From NCBI RefSeq assembly GCF_023283765.1, contig NZ_JAKILG010000025.1, positions 1 through 63,807 of the forward strand: DNA of 63,807 bases. The letters run 5' to 3'. The notes under the pieces are model-generated. The model made no database searches and was not told the origin of the DNA. It saw only the letters and a list, made by a program, of their open reading frames with translations. Made by a program: the position numbers and the translations under genes. Shown here piece after piece: positions 8,637 through 20,651 of this stretch. How positions within the stretch are numbered: the stretch's first letter is position 1; each line of letters starts with the position of its first letter. This DNA is from Shewanella profunda. GTDB lineage: Bacteria > Pseudomonadota > Gammaproteobacteria > Enterobacterales > Shewanellaceae.

Positions 8637-8652
8637 TGTGATCACAATCACG
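8637..8652 (-). promoter_or_regulatory. CRP-like binding site upstream of yjcH-actP
   Basis: TGTGA-TCACAA-TCACG matches the CRP consensus TGTGA-N6-TCACA with one mismatch. It lies 57 bp before the yjcH start codon. E. coli acs-yjcH-actP is CRP-activated, so catabolite control of acetate uptake is plausible here. Confidence 0.55.
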
Positions 8653-9027
8653 ACTTTCGTCTAAGTCGTGATTTGAGATACGGTTTAAGAAAAGATGAAT
8701 AAAACAAATTCAATGGCTTAACAAAATTATTACATTGAAATGCGCTTTAAACTTTTTCAACAGCTTAGACCAATGTCGAACAACATTAGGGGAGATTTAG
8801 TTAAATGAGGGCAAAAAAAGACGGGGCTGTAATAACTTATTGTCAGACCTAGATAAATTTAAGTACTGAGGTTTAGATAATCGCTAGGGTGTGTTGACTT
8901 TTTGAGATTAGGTTTTGTTCGTTCTGGCAAATTCGTGCTGCGAAACGAGGGTGAAATATCGTAATTCTACTCAAATGACGAGCGGCTCGTATGAAAGAAA
9001 GTAAGAGCTTGCCAAACTAAGATAAAG

Positions 9028-9053
9028 AATAACCCAGCGAGCACTGGGTTATT
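9028..9053 (-). terminator. Terminator-like hairpin after DsbA-like gene
   Basis: A perfect 10-bp stem AATAACCCAG/CTGGGTTATT with a six-base loop lies 67 bp past the stop codon of the DsbA-like gene. The T-rich tail on the minus strand is weak. Confidence 0.55.
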
Positions 9054-9119
9054 TACCTAAAAATGACTCCACTTATAAGGATAGTTAAAAACGCTAGCCT
9101 ATAACTCACTTACTGGCGC

Positions 9120-9740
9120 TCACTTAGCGGCTAAGAATTTCACTAACGCAGCTAACTCTTCAGGGGTATGTGCCGTTGAAGTCAACATATAGCGGCCATT
9201 AACCAGCAGTGAAGGGACCGCTATAATACCTGCAAGCTCAGTTTGTGAGTCGTAGTTCATGAGTGTAAATTGGGCATCAACTGAATTGATTGCAGTCTCC
9301 ACATCCTCAGCCTTAGCACCTTGGGAAACAAAAAAAGCCTTCACTTGTTCTGGACGAGTAAATTGCTCTCCGTTCACTTGGATTTGCTTAAAAATGGCAC
9401 TGTGGGTTTGCTTCGTCATTTTAAGCTTTTGCGCCACATAATAGGCAAGCTGGCTCAGTTGCCAACTTGGACGACCAGCACCAACGGGAGTACGCTCAAA
9501 ATTGATCTCTTTTCCCAGTAATTTAACGGTCGATTCAATTAAGGGCTCTTGGTTATAGCAATGCGGGCAGTTGTAAGAGAAAAACTCGCGTAACACCGGC
9601 TTTTGTGCCTCAGAGATCCCCGTAACCGTCACATAATCTTTACCTTCCTCAAAATTTGCCGCTTGTAGTGTAAAACTGGCACTGAGTATGAGTCCGAATG
9701 CAAAGGACACCAGTGGTCTAACAAAATTTAACGTGTTCAT
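9120..9740 (-). CDS. DsbA-family thiol:disulfide interchange protein
   Basis: A 206-aa precursor with an N-terminal signal sequence (basic start, hydrophobic core to about 27, cleavage after LQA). The thioredoxin fold has the active site Cys58-Pro-His-Cys61 (FSYNCPHCY) and the cis-proline loop IAVPSLLVN. CPHC is the DsbA dipeptide, so it probably oxidises cysteines of exported proteins in the periplasm. It is shorter than canonical DsbA, so it may be a DsbA paralogue. I chose the ATG at 9740, after AGAGACAG, because it places the signal peptide correctly; a longer frame to 9803 adds a polar stretch ahead of it. It is followed by a terminator hairpin. Confidence 0.85.
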   Translation of the reverse strand: MNTLNFVRPLVSFAFGLILSASFTLQAANFEEGKDYVTVTGISEAQKPVLREFFSYNCPHCYNQEPLIESTVKLLGKEINFERTPVGAGRPSWQLSQLAYYVAQKLKMTKQTHSAIFKQIQVNGEQFTRPEQVKAFFVSQGAKAEDVETAINSVDAQFTLMNYDSQTELAGIIAVPSLLVNGRYMLTSTAHTPEELAALVKFLAAK

Positions 9741-9854
9741 TATACTGTCTCTTTTATTCGTAATTTGATCTAAAGAACAATTTGCCAAGCCAATATTAGC
9801 CAATAAAGATAACCTAGAATGCCAGCTTCTCTCTTAAAATTTTGTTCATATTCC

Positions 9855-10715
9855 TCAACATGCACTGAGCATATCAAGGGGTGATGCATACTGATAACTA
9901 AAGCCTAAGTCGGATATAATTGCATCACCGAGGATCACCTTACTTGGCATGACTTGTTGATTAAATATGGGGGGAACTAAACCCAAAGATTGGGCTGCCA
10001 CAGGGTAAAACTCAGCCTTAGTCGGGTGTTGTGGAGCGCAAAGATTATAAATTGGAGCAATGGATATGCCATTTTGACTTGCCGCTAAAATAGCACTGAC
10101 GGCCTGAACACAATCGCTTAAGTGGACTAAATTGACTGCCACATTGGCACCAGAGACGTCCAACTTCCCCGCAAGAAAACGTCCAGGATGCCGTTTAGGC
10201 CCGACTAGCCCAGCAAAACGAAGGATACAACTGTTAGCTTGAGCTCGAAATAAAGCCTCTGCATCCAATAGCAGTTGGCTATCACTCGATTCCGCCAAAG
10301 CATCGGCTTCAGTCATTAATTTATCTTGGGTAGGATACACACCCGTGGTACTGATAAACACAATACACTGATATTGCCAACCTTGGGTTAGGGATAAAAG
10401 CTGTTGCAACTCATCAAAATAAGCACTATTGCCACGTGTTAATCTCGGGGGAATATTTACCACAAGAAAATCAGTTTGGAATAACGCTGCCAATGCCTTA
10501 GCGTCGGGTTTAATTTCTGCCCCCTCGCCGAGTTGCAGTGGAAAGGCTTCTATCCCAACATCTATTAATGAAGAGAGTTCATCGATGCTACGCTTACAAC
10601 CTGTAACTCGATAGCCCTCTTGGACTAAATGCGTTGCCAACGCAAATCCAAACCAACCACATCCCACCACGGCAACACTTTTTTGTGGGGTGCCCTTATC
10701 TACTACATCAGCCAT
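9855..10715 (-). CDS. NAD(P)-dependent epimerase/reductase-like protein (YeeZ type)
   Basis: A 286-aa Rossmann-fold protein. The dinucleotide-binding motif VVGCGWFGFALA is at about residues 15-26, and the strand VVNIPPRL and the sequence FISTTGVYP follow at the positions where extended SDR proteins carry the catalytic Ser/Thr. The usual YxxxK is not clear. It resembles E. coli YeeZ, whose reaction is unknown. GGGG lies 6 nt before the ATG. It stands between the DsbA-like and HD-GYP genes, all on the minus strand, with gaps of 50-115 bp, so co-transcription is possible. Confidence 0.7.
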   Translation of the reverse strand: MADVVDKGTPQKSVAVVGCGWFGFALATHLVQEGYRVTGCKRSIDELSSLIDVGIEAFPLQLGEGAEIKPDAKALAALFQTDFLVVNIPPRLTRGNSAYFDELQQLLSLTQGWQYQCIVFISTTGVYPTQDKLMTEADALAESSDSQLLLDAEALFRAQANSCILRFAGLVGPKRHPGRFLAGKLDVSGANVAVNLVHLSDCVQAVSAILAASQNGISIAPIYNLCAPQHPTKAEFYPVAAQSLGLVPPIFNQQVMPSKVILGDAIISDLGFSYQYASPLDMLSAC

Positions 10716-10771
10716 ATTAGCCCCGAAGAGTCAAAATCAGCGGATAGAATACGGAACTTAATGGATAAGAT

Positions 10772-11980
10772 TCAAGCCTGCAGCGCACTAAAATAAAAAC
10801 TGACGCCTTTATCAACCTGTAATGTCCGAATAGCGCCTTCAGTTAACTCTTCAGCTTTGAGCGCTTTTTGTACTGTCACACCTTCCTCGCTTAAAAAACG
10901 TAACGAAGCCTCACTACCATCGGGCTTACAAGCCCAGACCTGTGGCTGGGTAACCTCTTTGGTCGTCATAATCACTTTAGCTACACAATCATCCGAGAGC
11001 TTAACAATCGTTCCTGGGGGATAAATCCCAAGAATTTTGACCAGTACAGAGATTAAGGACTCTGGATGCTTAGTCGCACGATGTTTAAATAAATAGCCCA
11101 AAGCCAACTGGGGTGACGAAGCCAGTTGACCACTGAGCTGCTGATCAAAATCATTTGCAAGGGCCACAATCTGAGTCACTATGGGAATTTTATGGCCTGT
11201 TAAGCCATCCGGAAAACCTGAACCATCAATAAATTCATGGTGGTGCAACACAATATTAAGCACTTCTTTGGGAAATAAACCCGAACGATTGAGCATGTCA
11301 TAGCCAAAATTGGGGTGCATTTGCAAATAATTAGCCTCATTTGCAGTTAGAGCCCCACGCTTTCGGCGAATGATATCTGGCACTTTGAGCTTACCAATAT
11401 CGTGGAGCAAGCTACCAAGGGCAATATCCCGTAAATCTCGCGGAGTTAAATCGAGAGCATGGCCTATCATCATTGCAAGCACGGCAACTGACACTCCATG
11501 TTGGGTGACACTCACCTCGTTCTCATCCATCCCCACCAAGGTTAAGAAAGGCTGTTCAATTTCCTGTAAATGGCTAAGCATATCCTCGACTAACGTTGCA
11601 GACTGCCGATACGCCCCTTCTGGATCACTCGCAATCTTACCAAACATATTGCGACATTGATTAACACCCTCCAAAAACCGCTTTTGGCTTAAACGCATAG
11701 CTTTACGTGTGTCGCTCTTAAGATCCCGCTCAGGCGGCGCTTGCTCTTGAACCTCACTAACTTTCTTATCCGTACTGGGTAATTCAATACCGGTATTGGT
11801 TTGCGAGACTAAAAATACATATGGCACACCCAGCCCACGGATCATTTCAATTTGAGCGACGCTGCTGATATCGACACGATTGAATAAAAAGGGGTGATTT
11901 GTCCATGACAGAGGCAACTTAACCCTCATGCCAAGTTGAAGTTCAGATAATAATAGTTTTCGTTGAGCTGCTTTTGCCAC
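10772..11980 (-). CDS. HD-GYP domain cyclic-di-GMP phosphodiesterase with DUF3391
   Basis: A 402-aa protein. The N-terminal 130 residues are DUF3391-like (LGMRVKLPLSW, then a helical linker). The HD-GYP domain follows with LLHDIGKLKVP, then HPNFGYDML and LHHHEFIDGSGFPDGL, which holds the metal-binding histidines and a GSGFP version of the GYP region (F in place of Y). These proteins hydrolyse cyclic-di-GMP in the cytoplasm and affect motility and biofilm. I chose the GTG at 11980 because AAGGAG lies 9 nt upstream; the frame extends further but the extra 22 residues look non-coding. Confidence 0.88.
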   Translation of the reverse strand: MAKAAQRKLLLSELQLGMRVKLPLSWTNHPFLFNRVDISSVAQIEMIRGLGVPYVFLVSQTNTGIELPSTDKKVSEVQEQAPPERDLKSDTRKAMRLSQKRFLEGVNQCRNMFGKIASDPEGAYRQSATLVEDMLSHLQEIEQPFLTLVGMDENEVSVTQHGVSVAVLAMMIGHALDLTPRDLRDIALGSLLHDIGKLKVPDIIRRKRGALTANEANYLQMHPNFGYDMLNRSGLFPKEVLNIVLHHHEFIDGSGFPDGLTGHKIPIVTQIVALANDFDQQLSGQLASSPQLALGYLFKHRATKHPESLISVLVKILGIYPPGTIVKLSDDCVAKVIMTTKEVTQPQVWACKPDGSEASLRFLSEEGVTVQKALKAEELTEGAIRTLQVDKGVSFYFSALQA

Positions 11981-12198
11981 GCAATATGACTCCTTTAAAA
12001 TGTGCTGAAGTGGATAGAGACAAAATCCATTACTCAAGCAACACATTCAAGCTAAGTACATATAACTATAGATGATTATGGAAATTCAGTAAGCAATAAG
12101 TAAAAAAATGCTTATCAAACTGAGGGATAGCACACACAACGCTAAAAAATTCATTGAAAGAGCGTAAAATTACTTTTAATTACAAAAACATAGACAAC

Positions 12199-12696
12199 CT
12201 AAACTTTAGGTTCAATATCCATCGTTTTAGGCCAATCGGCAAGGTAGTAATGGAGTCGTTTCGATTTTAAAACGTATAAACTAGACCAAAACAATACTAG
12301 AGCATCAAGAGCAAGACTCCAGTGGAACATAAACTGTCCATGCACCAATCGCTGCCCAAGCAGTACAGCATCCACCAGTAATAACAGCCATAAACCCCAT
12401 TTTAAGTGAACAAAAAAAGGCCTTAACCAATAAGGTGAACGACGACGCTCACAAAGCACTAGGATATAAAGCAGCACAGCACCAAGGCCTGCGGCAAGAG
12501 CAAGTAAGAAGTCGGATTTTTCGGGGTAAAAAATCCGCACTAATTCAGCCCTATCGTTTGCCTGTGTTAACGAAGCGATAAAAATACACCAACCGCGAGC
12601 TAAAAAAGCTAAAAGTGCATAGAGGAAAGTCGGCGGTTTGATATGGCCTTTATCATCAAGCCAAGTGATGTGACTGAAATTCAAATAGGTTTCCAT
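12199..12696 (-). CDS. DUF2919 inner-membrane protein (YfeZ-like)
   Basis: A 165-aa protein with four hydrophobic segments (about 24-42, 62-82, 97-115 and 126-143). The opening around HIKPPTFLYALLAFLARGW matches the DUF2919 family, of which E. coli YfeZ is a member. No function is known. It lies downstream of ligA, separated by the ligA terminator and about 160 bp, and no good ribosome binding site is seen. Confidence 0.75.
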   Translation of the reverse strand: METYLNFSHITWLDDKGHIKPPTFLYALLAFLARGWCIFIASLTQANDRAELVRIFYPEKSDFLLALAAGLGAVLLYILVLCERRRSPYWLRPFFVHLKWGLWLLLLVDAVLLGQRLVHGQFMFHWSLALDALVLFWSSLYVLKSKRLHYYLADWPKTMDIEPKV

Positions 12697-12795
12697 TTAA
12701 AGAAGCAACAACAGCGTAAAAGTAAGATGGAGTCTATTCTGCCAATTTCAATGGTTCTTCGCCCAATACGCAGTACTTAACACTGAAATAAAAAA

Positions 12796-12816
12796 GAGCC
12801 CTGCATGGCAAGGCTC
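12796..12816 (-). terminator. Intrinsic terminator of ligA
   Basis: On the minus strand GAGCC...GGCTC encloses the loop, with the stem followed by CTTTTTT. It lies 44 bp past the ligA stop codon. Confidence 0.7.
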
Positions 12817-12859
12817 CATTTGTGTCCAACAATTAAGTGCTCTTTGCGAGAAATTGCAG

Positions 12860-14953
<2,094 letters not shown>

Positions 14954-14975
14954 TCACAAAAAGTAGCTCACAAAA

Positions 14976-15000
14976 ATGAGGCCGCAGTTAGCGGCCTCAT
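14976..15000 (-). terminator. Intrinsic terminator of smc-zipA
   Basis: A perfect 10-bp stem ATGAGGCCGC/GCGGCCTCAT with a five-base loop; the minus strand continues TTTTTG. It lies 21 bp past the zipA stop. Confidence 0.8.
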
Positions 15001-15020
15001 CATGTCATAATGATATAAAT

Positions 15021-16052
15021 CTAAGCATTAGCGCGAATACGGTGTAAATAATCTTGTTTAGTAAACTCACCCCAAGGCTGGCGTTGGCCGTCGAGCACGA
15101 CTGCATCGATATCATCAGCGAGTTGGCGCGCCGAGTTCAGCATAATCGAGAAGTTCATTAAGGCATCGCCATAACAAGGCAAGGTCATAAAAAATACCAC
15201 ACCTTGGGTGCTGAATTGCTCCATATTATCGGGATCAAATACACCGGGCTTTAACATATTAGCGATGGAGAACAACACCTTTCCATTACCGGCATTATCA
15301 ACATGACGATGGAAAATATTCATTTCACCGTATTTAAAATTTAAGGTTAAAAAGCAAGGCAGTAACTCGGCGCCATTTAGCTGTTGCCCTTCTTTGGCGA
15401 CCACGTGCAGCACCAAGACATCACGGGGTTCATCTAAACCTTCTTCAATGGCTTCTTCAGCATAATCGTCATCTTGATCGTTATCTTCTTGATAAGCATC
15501 TTCATCAAACAAGGCTGTTTGAGTCGGGACTGTCGCACTATGGGCAAGTTTTTCCTGTTCAAAGGCTTTTTGGGCAACAATCGCAGCGTGGGATTGACCT
15601 AAGGGTGGCACATGACTATTAAGCACAGGTTCTTGACGCGATGCTTTAGGTCCACGCTGTTGATCTGTCGCTGAAGGTGACTGCAAACTAAAATCCGGTT
15701 GTGGAACAGGTTCTTGCTTGATGTCAGGTTGAGTCTCTTGCTTCAATAATGGTTTAGGTTCTGCTTTAACATCTTGTTTAAGATAGGGGTTAATTGTAGG
15801 CGTATCATGGGTACTGGACTCCCCCGCCTTACGTACTCGCACGGCACCAATACCGTCGGCATCAAATCCATCGGCATCGAGACGTTTAGGTGTGCTTTCC
15901 CCCTTGTCGGCTTGTTGCTTATAAAAATTGCCCATAGGGCTATCTTTTAACGACTTAGGTTGTTGCCTTCTGATAGACCAAAATCCATGCACCAGCACAG
16001 CAACTATGGCTATGGCGCCCAAAACGAACAAAACTAGTTGCAAATCTTCCAT
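15021..16052 (-). CDS. zipA: Cell division protein ZipA
   Basis: The N-terminal membrane helix (about 6-25, [20 protein letters not shown]) is followed by a long acidic and Pro/Gln-rich linker (about 30-205) and the C-terminal FtsZ-binding domain (about 208-335; [20 protein letters not shown], then [16 protein letters not shown]). ZipA anchors FtsZ to the inner membrane during division. The 343-aa length suits the family with its variable linker. It follows smc after 23 bp on the same strand, suggesting an smc-zipA operon, and precedes ligA as in E. coli. Confidence 0.93.
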   Translation of the reverse strand: MEDLQLVLFVLGAIAIVAVLVHGFWSIRRQQPKSLKDSPMGNFYKQQADKGESTPKRLDADGFDADGIGAVRVRKAGESSTHDTPTINPYLKQDVKAEPKPLLKQETQPDIKQEPVPQPDFSLQSPSATDQQRGPKASRQEPVLNSHVPPLGQSHAAIVAQKAFEQEKLAHSATVPTQTALFDEDAYQEDNDQDDDYAEEAIEEGLDEPRDVLVLHVVAKEGQQLNGAELLPCFLTLNFKYGEMNIFHRHVDNAGNGKVLFSIANMLKPGVFDPDNMEQFSTQGVVFFMTLPCYGDALMNFSIMLNSARQLADDIDAVVLDGQRQPWGEFTKQDYLHRIRANA

Positions 16053-16075
16053 TGGTTACCCTGTCTTTCTTCTAG

Positions 16076-19000
16076 TTATCCAGCGTCAGCCATCGCCACC
16101 GCTTGCTCTATATCTACTGCAACTATACGAGATACACCCGGCTCGTACATAGTTACACCTATAAGTTGATCAGCCATCTCCATGGTTATTTTGTTATGGC
16201 TAATATATATAAACTGTACGCTCTGTGACATTTCTTTCAGTAATCTACAGAAGCGTTCTACGTTGGCATCGTCTAATGGCGCATCCACTTCATCTAGCAT
16301 ACAGAAGGGAGCAGGATTCAGCCTAAATATTGCGAATACCAATGATAAAGCGGTTAATGCTTTTTCACCACCCGAAAGAAGATGGATTGTGCTGTTCTTC
16401 TTACCCGGTGGCTGGGCCATGATGGTCACGCCCGTTTCTAGCAAATCATCCTCGGTTAGCGCCAAATAAGCTCGTCCACCGCCAAAAACCTTCGGAAATA
16501 AGCGCCCGAGATCTTCGTTTACAGAGTCGAACGTTGCTTTAAAGCGTGTACGGGTTTCCTTGTCTATTTTACGGATTGCTTCTTCTAAGGTAGCGAGTCC
16601 CTTATTTAAATCGTCATCTTGATGATCAAGATAGGATTTTCGCTCACTTTGCTGTTCAAATTCTTCGATCGCAGCGAGGTTAATGGCACCTAAACGAACG
16701 ATTTTTTGCCGAATTTGATCTAAATCACTCTGCCATTTATCAGGACTGCCTTCAGCGGGCAAAGTATTAATAATCTGTGACAGAACAATTTGCTGTTCTT
16801 GCAAGGCCGCTAACTGACTATCTGCTTGACCTTTTAAACCTTCACGACGTAACTTTAACGCGCTCAGGCTTTGAGTCAAGCCCTCAAGCCTACCAAGCTC
16901 TTGTTTTTGCTTTATTCCTATACTATTTAATGCCTCAGTAAGGGAACTTTGCTCCGTTCGCACGGCTTTTAAGCCCTGTTGTTGCACCTGTTGCTGTTTA
17001 AGCAGGCTGGTTAGCTGTTCACTTAACTGGTGACTATTATGCAAACCGCTCTGTTCGGCTGCCGTGGCAAGTTGCGTTGACACAGTTTCCCGAGACTGAA
17101 CTAATTCATTGACACGTACCCGCTGTAATTCAATTTGTTCAACATTGACCGCTATTCGCATAGTGACAGATTGCAAGCGTGCACCAAGGGCAGATAAGGT
17201 TCGTTCAACCTCAGTCAAGCGCACTTTTAATGCTTGATGCCCCGCCAAATCTGCTTGGGAGTCTTGGCTAAGTTGCAATTGTTTTTCAAGGCTTAACTGC
17301 AGGACTTCATCTAGTTCAGCCTCTTGCTCCTCAAGTAGGCTTAATTGTTCGGTTAAGGCGGATATTTCAGCCAAACTCCGCGTTACCGTTTCCTTAAGTT
17401 GACTCCGCTTTACTGTGAGTAGCTTAGCTTGCTCAGTCGCATTGGTGAGTTGTGTCGTTTTTGTAGCTTTATCGAGCTGCAATTGATGCAACTTTTGCGT
17501 GCTACTGGTAAATTGCTGTCTCTGTTGGTTTAAAATCGCCGCTAACTCGGTTAGCTTGATTTGCTGCATACCAAGCGCGATGTCTAAATCTGCGATACTC
17601 TGCGCAAGCTGTACCTGCTCTTTACTCAGTTGCACTAAGGATTCAGCGCTGTCTTGCTTGGCAATTAAAAAGCCTCGCCCCAGCAAATAACCATCGGCGG
17701 TGACGATACGTTCATCATCCTTAAGCTTTGCTAGCATCTGTTTCGCAGATTGAAGATCTTGCGCCCATTTAAGCCCTGTTAACCAAGGGGCCAAATTGAC
17801 ATTAGATTGGATCTTGGCGTGATATTCATCATTGGTGTCTATACCAGCCAATTTTAGCTCTAGGGTTTGAAACCCGACCTCGGTATTTAACACGCCCATC
17901 GGCAAGGTAAGTAAACCATTTAATGCAAGCTCTGCAGCGGTTTCCCAGCCATTTTCTACCTTAATACTTTGCCACAGCTGCGGCTTATCACTGAGTTGCT
18001 CTTGCTTAGCGAGCCATTGTTCAACTAATTCAAAACGAGCACGGGTAGCAGTAAGCTTTTGTTGGATAAGGCCAAAACTAACACGCGCCTCATCTAAGCT
18101 TTGCGTGCTCAAACTCACCTGCTCTTCCAACTGATGATTAATGTCAATTTGCTCTGTTACAGCCTCATCTAACAAGGCGAGATCTTGAGTAAGCGGCGTA
18201 ACCTTATCTTCAAGTTCAACACGAGTCAGGTTATTAAGCTCGGCTTGCTGCTCATCGTGCTGTTGCTGTTTATGCTGTAATAACTGCTCTTGATGCGCCA
18301 ACTGGCTGCGACGCAGTTCGAGCTGCAACTTATGCTGGGATACTACCGCCGCCTGCTGACGTGCCGTTTCGCTCTGCTGCTCGCTGCGCTCGACACTCAT
18401 ATCCCACTGGGATTGCAGCTCATCCATCATCTCTTGCTGCTCTTCATGCTGTGGAGCAAGTTGAGATAACTCTAACTCCAAAGCACTCAGACTGGTTTGA
18501 TAACCTTCGAGTTTATCCGTTTGTTGACGGATCTGGTCCTTAACTTGGATTAACTGTGCTTCGAGCTGTGAATCACGCTGTTTTTGATTCTGTAACTGTT
18601 GTTCTAGCTTAGCGATTTCGGTGCCAGTTAAATAATAAGCTTCGACGGCACGCTGCTCCTGCTCAGCCAATTGAGCAAGTTGTACTTGTAGCTCGGTCGC
18701 CTGTAATTCATCGGTTTGTGCAAGAGACTGCGCAGCCGCTTGTTGCACTTCGATGGCACTGATTTGCTCAGACAAACTCGCCATCTGCACCTGTAACTCT
18801 TGATAGCGCATCACGAGAAGTTCAGCGTGAGTCTTACGTTCAGCTTGTTTAAGTTCGCGATATTGTTTGGCGGCCTTGGCCTGCTGGGCTAATTTATCTA
18901 GCTGCTTACCTAACTCGCTACGAATATCGCCTAAACGCTCGAGGTTTTCACGGGTATGACGAATACGGTTTTCGGTTTCGCGACGGCGCTCTTTATAACG

Positions 19001-19513
19001 GGAGATCCCCGCCGCTTCCTCGATAAAAGTACGTAGATCTTGGGGTTTGGATTCGATAAGCCGTGAGATGGTGCCCTGCTCAATAATGGCGTAGCTTCGT
19101 GGTCCAAGGCCAGTACCCATAAATAAATCGGTGATGTCTTTACGGCGACACTTTTGACCGTTAAGAAAATACCACGACTCGCCATCACGACTGACCTGAC
19201 GTTTTACCGAAATATCTTCGTAGCTAGCATATTGGCCTGCCAGACGCCCCTCTTTGTTCTCAAAAACCAGTTCAACCCCAGCCACAGAGACAGGTTTACG
19301 CGCGCTTGAGCCGTTAAAAATGACATCGGCCATAGAATCACCACGCAGGTGTTTAGCTGAGCTTTCACCAAGCACCCAACGCACGGCATCAATGACGTTC
19401 GATTTGCCGCATCCATTTGGACCAATAATGGCGGTTAATGCCTGTAAAAACGGAATTTTGGTGGGATCGACAAACGACTTAAAGCCAGCAAGTTTTATCT
19501 GTTTTAATCTCAT
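16076..19513 (-). CDS. smc: Chromosome partition protein SMC
   Basis: A condensin ATPase of 1145 aa. Walker A GPNGCGKSN is at about 32-40; two long coiled coils rich in Gln, Glu and Leu flank a hinge at roughly 500-650 (MGVLNTEVGF...DGYLLGRG); the C-terminal head has the ABC signature LLSGGEKALTALSL and Walker B FCMLDEVDAPLDD. It compacts and segregates the chromosome, probably with ScpA and ScpB encoded elsewhere. I chose the ATG at 19513 because MRLKQIKLAGFKSFVDPTK is the typical SMC opening; a longer frame to 19606 lacks similarity. It heads the smc-zipA unit and is divergent from cysZ. Confidence 0.95.
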   Translation of the reverse strand: MRLKQIKLAGFKSFVDPTKIPFLQALTAIIGPNGCGKSNVIDAVRWVLGESSAKHLRGDSMADVIFNGSSARKPVSVAGVELVFENKEGRLAGQYASYEDISVKRQVSRDGESWYFLNGQKCRRKDITDLFMGTGLGPRSYAIIEQGTISRLIESKPQDLRTFIEEAAGISRYKERRRETENRIRHTRENLERLGDIRSELGKQLDKLAQQAKAAKQYRELKQAERKTHAELLVMRYQELQVQMASLSEQISAIEVQQAAAQSLAQTDELQATELQVQLAQLAEQEQRAVEAYYLTGTEIAKLEQQLQNQKQRDSQLEAQLIQVKDQIRQQTDKLEGYQTSLSALELELSQLAPQHEEQQEMMDELQSQWDMSVERSEQQSETARQQAAVVSQHKLQLELRRSQLAHQEQLLQHKQQQHDEQQAELNNLTRVELEDKVTPLTQDLALLDEAVTEQIDINHQLEEQVSLSTQSLDEARVSFGLIQQKLTATRARFELVEQWLAKQEQLSDKPQLWQSIKVENGWETAAELALNGLLTLPMGVLNTEVGFQTLELKLAGIDTNDEYHAKIQSNVNLAPWLTGLKWAQDLQSAKQMLAKLKDDERIVTADGYLLGRGFLIAKQDSAESLVQLSKEQVQLAQSIADLDIALGMQQIKLTELAAILNQQRQQFTSSTQKLHQLQLDKATKTTQLTNATEQAKLLTVKRSQLKETVTRSLAEISALTEQLSLLEEQEAELDEVLQLSLEKQLQLSQDSQADLAGHQALKVRLTEVERTLSALGARLQSVTMRIAVNVEQIELQRVRVNELVQSRETVSTQLATAAEQSGLHNSHQLSEQLTSLLKQQQVQQQGLKAVRTEQSSLTEALNSIGIKQKQELGRLEGLTQSLSALKLRREGLKGQADSQLAALQEQQIVLSQIINTLPAEGSPDKWQSDLDQIRQKIVRLGAINLAAIEEFEQQSERKSYLDHQDDDLNKGLATLEEAIRKIDKETRTRFKATFDSVNEDLGRLFPKVFGGGRAYLALTEDDLLETGVTIMAQPPGKKNSTIHLLSGGEKALTALSLVFAIFRLNPAPFCMLDEVDAPLDDANVERFCRLLKEMSQSVQFIYISHNKITMEMADQLIGVTMYEPGVSRIVAVDIEQAVAMADAG

Positions 19514-19710
19514 AGTGCCAGTTAGCGCGTCTCTGAAGTTTGGCCCGAAAATGGCCCAAGTAGTGCAAATACATTCTGCAGGCAACTCTAGCAAAGCAAA
19601 CCGCATTTTGTAACGTTTTTTATTGAATTCATGTGGCTTTTAGCTTGTCATCTGCCCATGAGTTGCTCACAATCGCATATAGCTGTCGCTTAACTTTTTG
19701 GAAAAACGAT

Positions 19711-20490
19711 ATGACACAGAAGAAAACCTTGCCCTTCCCAGCCAAAAGTGGTGTTAATTATTTTCTCGATGGCTTTGGTTTGATCAGGCGTAAAGGCCTG
19801 CGCACCTTCGTATTTATTCCATTAATGATCAACCTAGTCCTGTTTGCGGGGGTGATCTATGTGGCCATCGGCCAGTTAGAGACTATGTTCACTTGGATAA
19901 ATGCCCAACTACCAGAATACTTAAGCTGGCTAAACTTTTTACTCTGGCCGCTCGCAGTTACGACTATGCTGGTTATGCTTGCCTTTGTGTTTAGCTCTGT
20001 AATGAACTGGCTCGCCGCGCCGTTTAATGGCCTATTAGCGGAAAAAGTTGAACAATTACTGACAGGAAAACCCCTCCATACAGGCTCAGGTCTCGATGTT
20101 GTCAAAGATCTTCCACGAATTTTTGGCCGTGAGTGGATAAAGCTTAAATACTATCTCCCGCGCGCGCTGGTGTTTTTATTACTGTTTCTTGTCCCTATGG
20201 TGGGCCAAACACTCGCACCAATTTTGTGGTTTTTATTCAGCGCTTGGATGATGGCAATTCAGTATTGCGATTATCCCTTCGACAATCATAAGGTGAGCTT
20301 TAAGGATATGCGCTTTGCCTTAAATCAAACCCGCGGTAGCAGTTTTAGCTTTGGTGCGGCAGTGATGCTGTTTTCGATGATCCCTATTGTTAATTTTATC
20401 GTGATGCCTGTGGCGATTTGTGGCGCCACCGCAATGTGGGTCGATAAATATCGCGAAGCCTACCGCAACCCAGCGATAGCCCCTGAGTAA
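19711..20490 (+). CDS. cysZ: Sulfate permease CysZ
   Basis: A 259-aa inner-membrane protein that imports sulfate for cysteine synthesis. The conserved start SGVNYFLDGFGLIRRKGLRTFVFIPLMINLVLF aligns with the CysZ family (repeated in part here, with the first hydrophobic segment at about 36-58), and further segments lie near 80-105, 155-190 and 210-235, including the family motif YCDYPFDNH. The ATG at 19711 gives the normal length; a GTG at 19633 in the same frame adds a stretch with no family match. It is divergent from smc. In E. coli cysZ adjoins cysK, whereas here two extra genes intervene. Confidence 0.88.
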   Translation: MTQKKTLPFPAKSGVNYFLDGFGLIRRKGLRTFVFIPLMINLVLFAGVIYVAIGQLETMFTWINAQLPEYLSWLNFLLWPLAVTTMLVMLAFVFSSVMNWLAAPFNGLLAEKVEQLLTGKPLHTGSGLDVVKDLPRIFGREWIKLKYYLPRALVFLLLFLVPMVGQTLAPILWFLFSAWMMAIQYCDYPFDNHKVSFKDMRFALNQTRGSSFSFGAAVMLFSMIPIVNFIVMPVAICGATAMWVDKYREAYRNPAIAPE

Positions 20491-20595
20491 TGAAGATATT
20501 TGCTTATGGGTTCTCGGTTCCGTAACAAGGGACTCTCAAAAATGACTAGCACAAGTGATTAGTTAACTTACCCGCTGGTAAGTTACGCACAAATA

Positions 20596-20623
20596 AAAAA
20601 CAGCCTCAAAAGAGGCTGTTTTT
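20596..20623. terminator. Bidirectional terminator between cysZ and KAS III
   Basis: A 12-bp stem AAAAACAGCCTC/GAGGCTGTTTTT with a four-A loop, flanked by T runs on both strands, lies between two convergent genes. Confidence 0.85.
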
Positions 20624-20651
20624 ATAGATACCACTCAATCAATGCGTCCGC

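Larger units (their letters stand above)
8581..9119. other. Intergenic region upstream of yjcH-actP
   Basis: About 540 bp. It holds a CRP-like site (8637-8652), a small inverted repeat CGACTT/AAGTCG just beyond it (8651-8669), and a terminator at 9028-9053 for the DsbA-like gene. I see no credible ORF in the remaining 350 bp. Confidence 0.5.
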
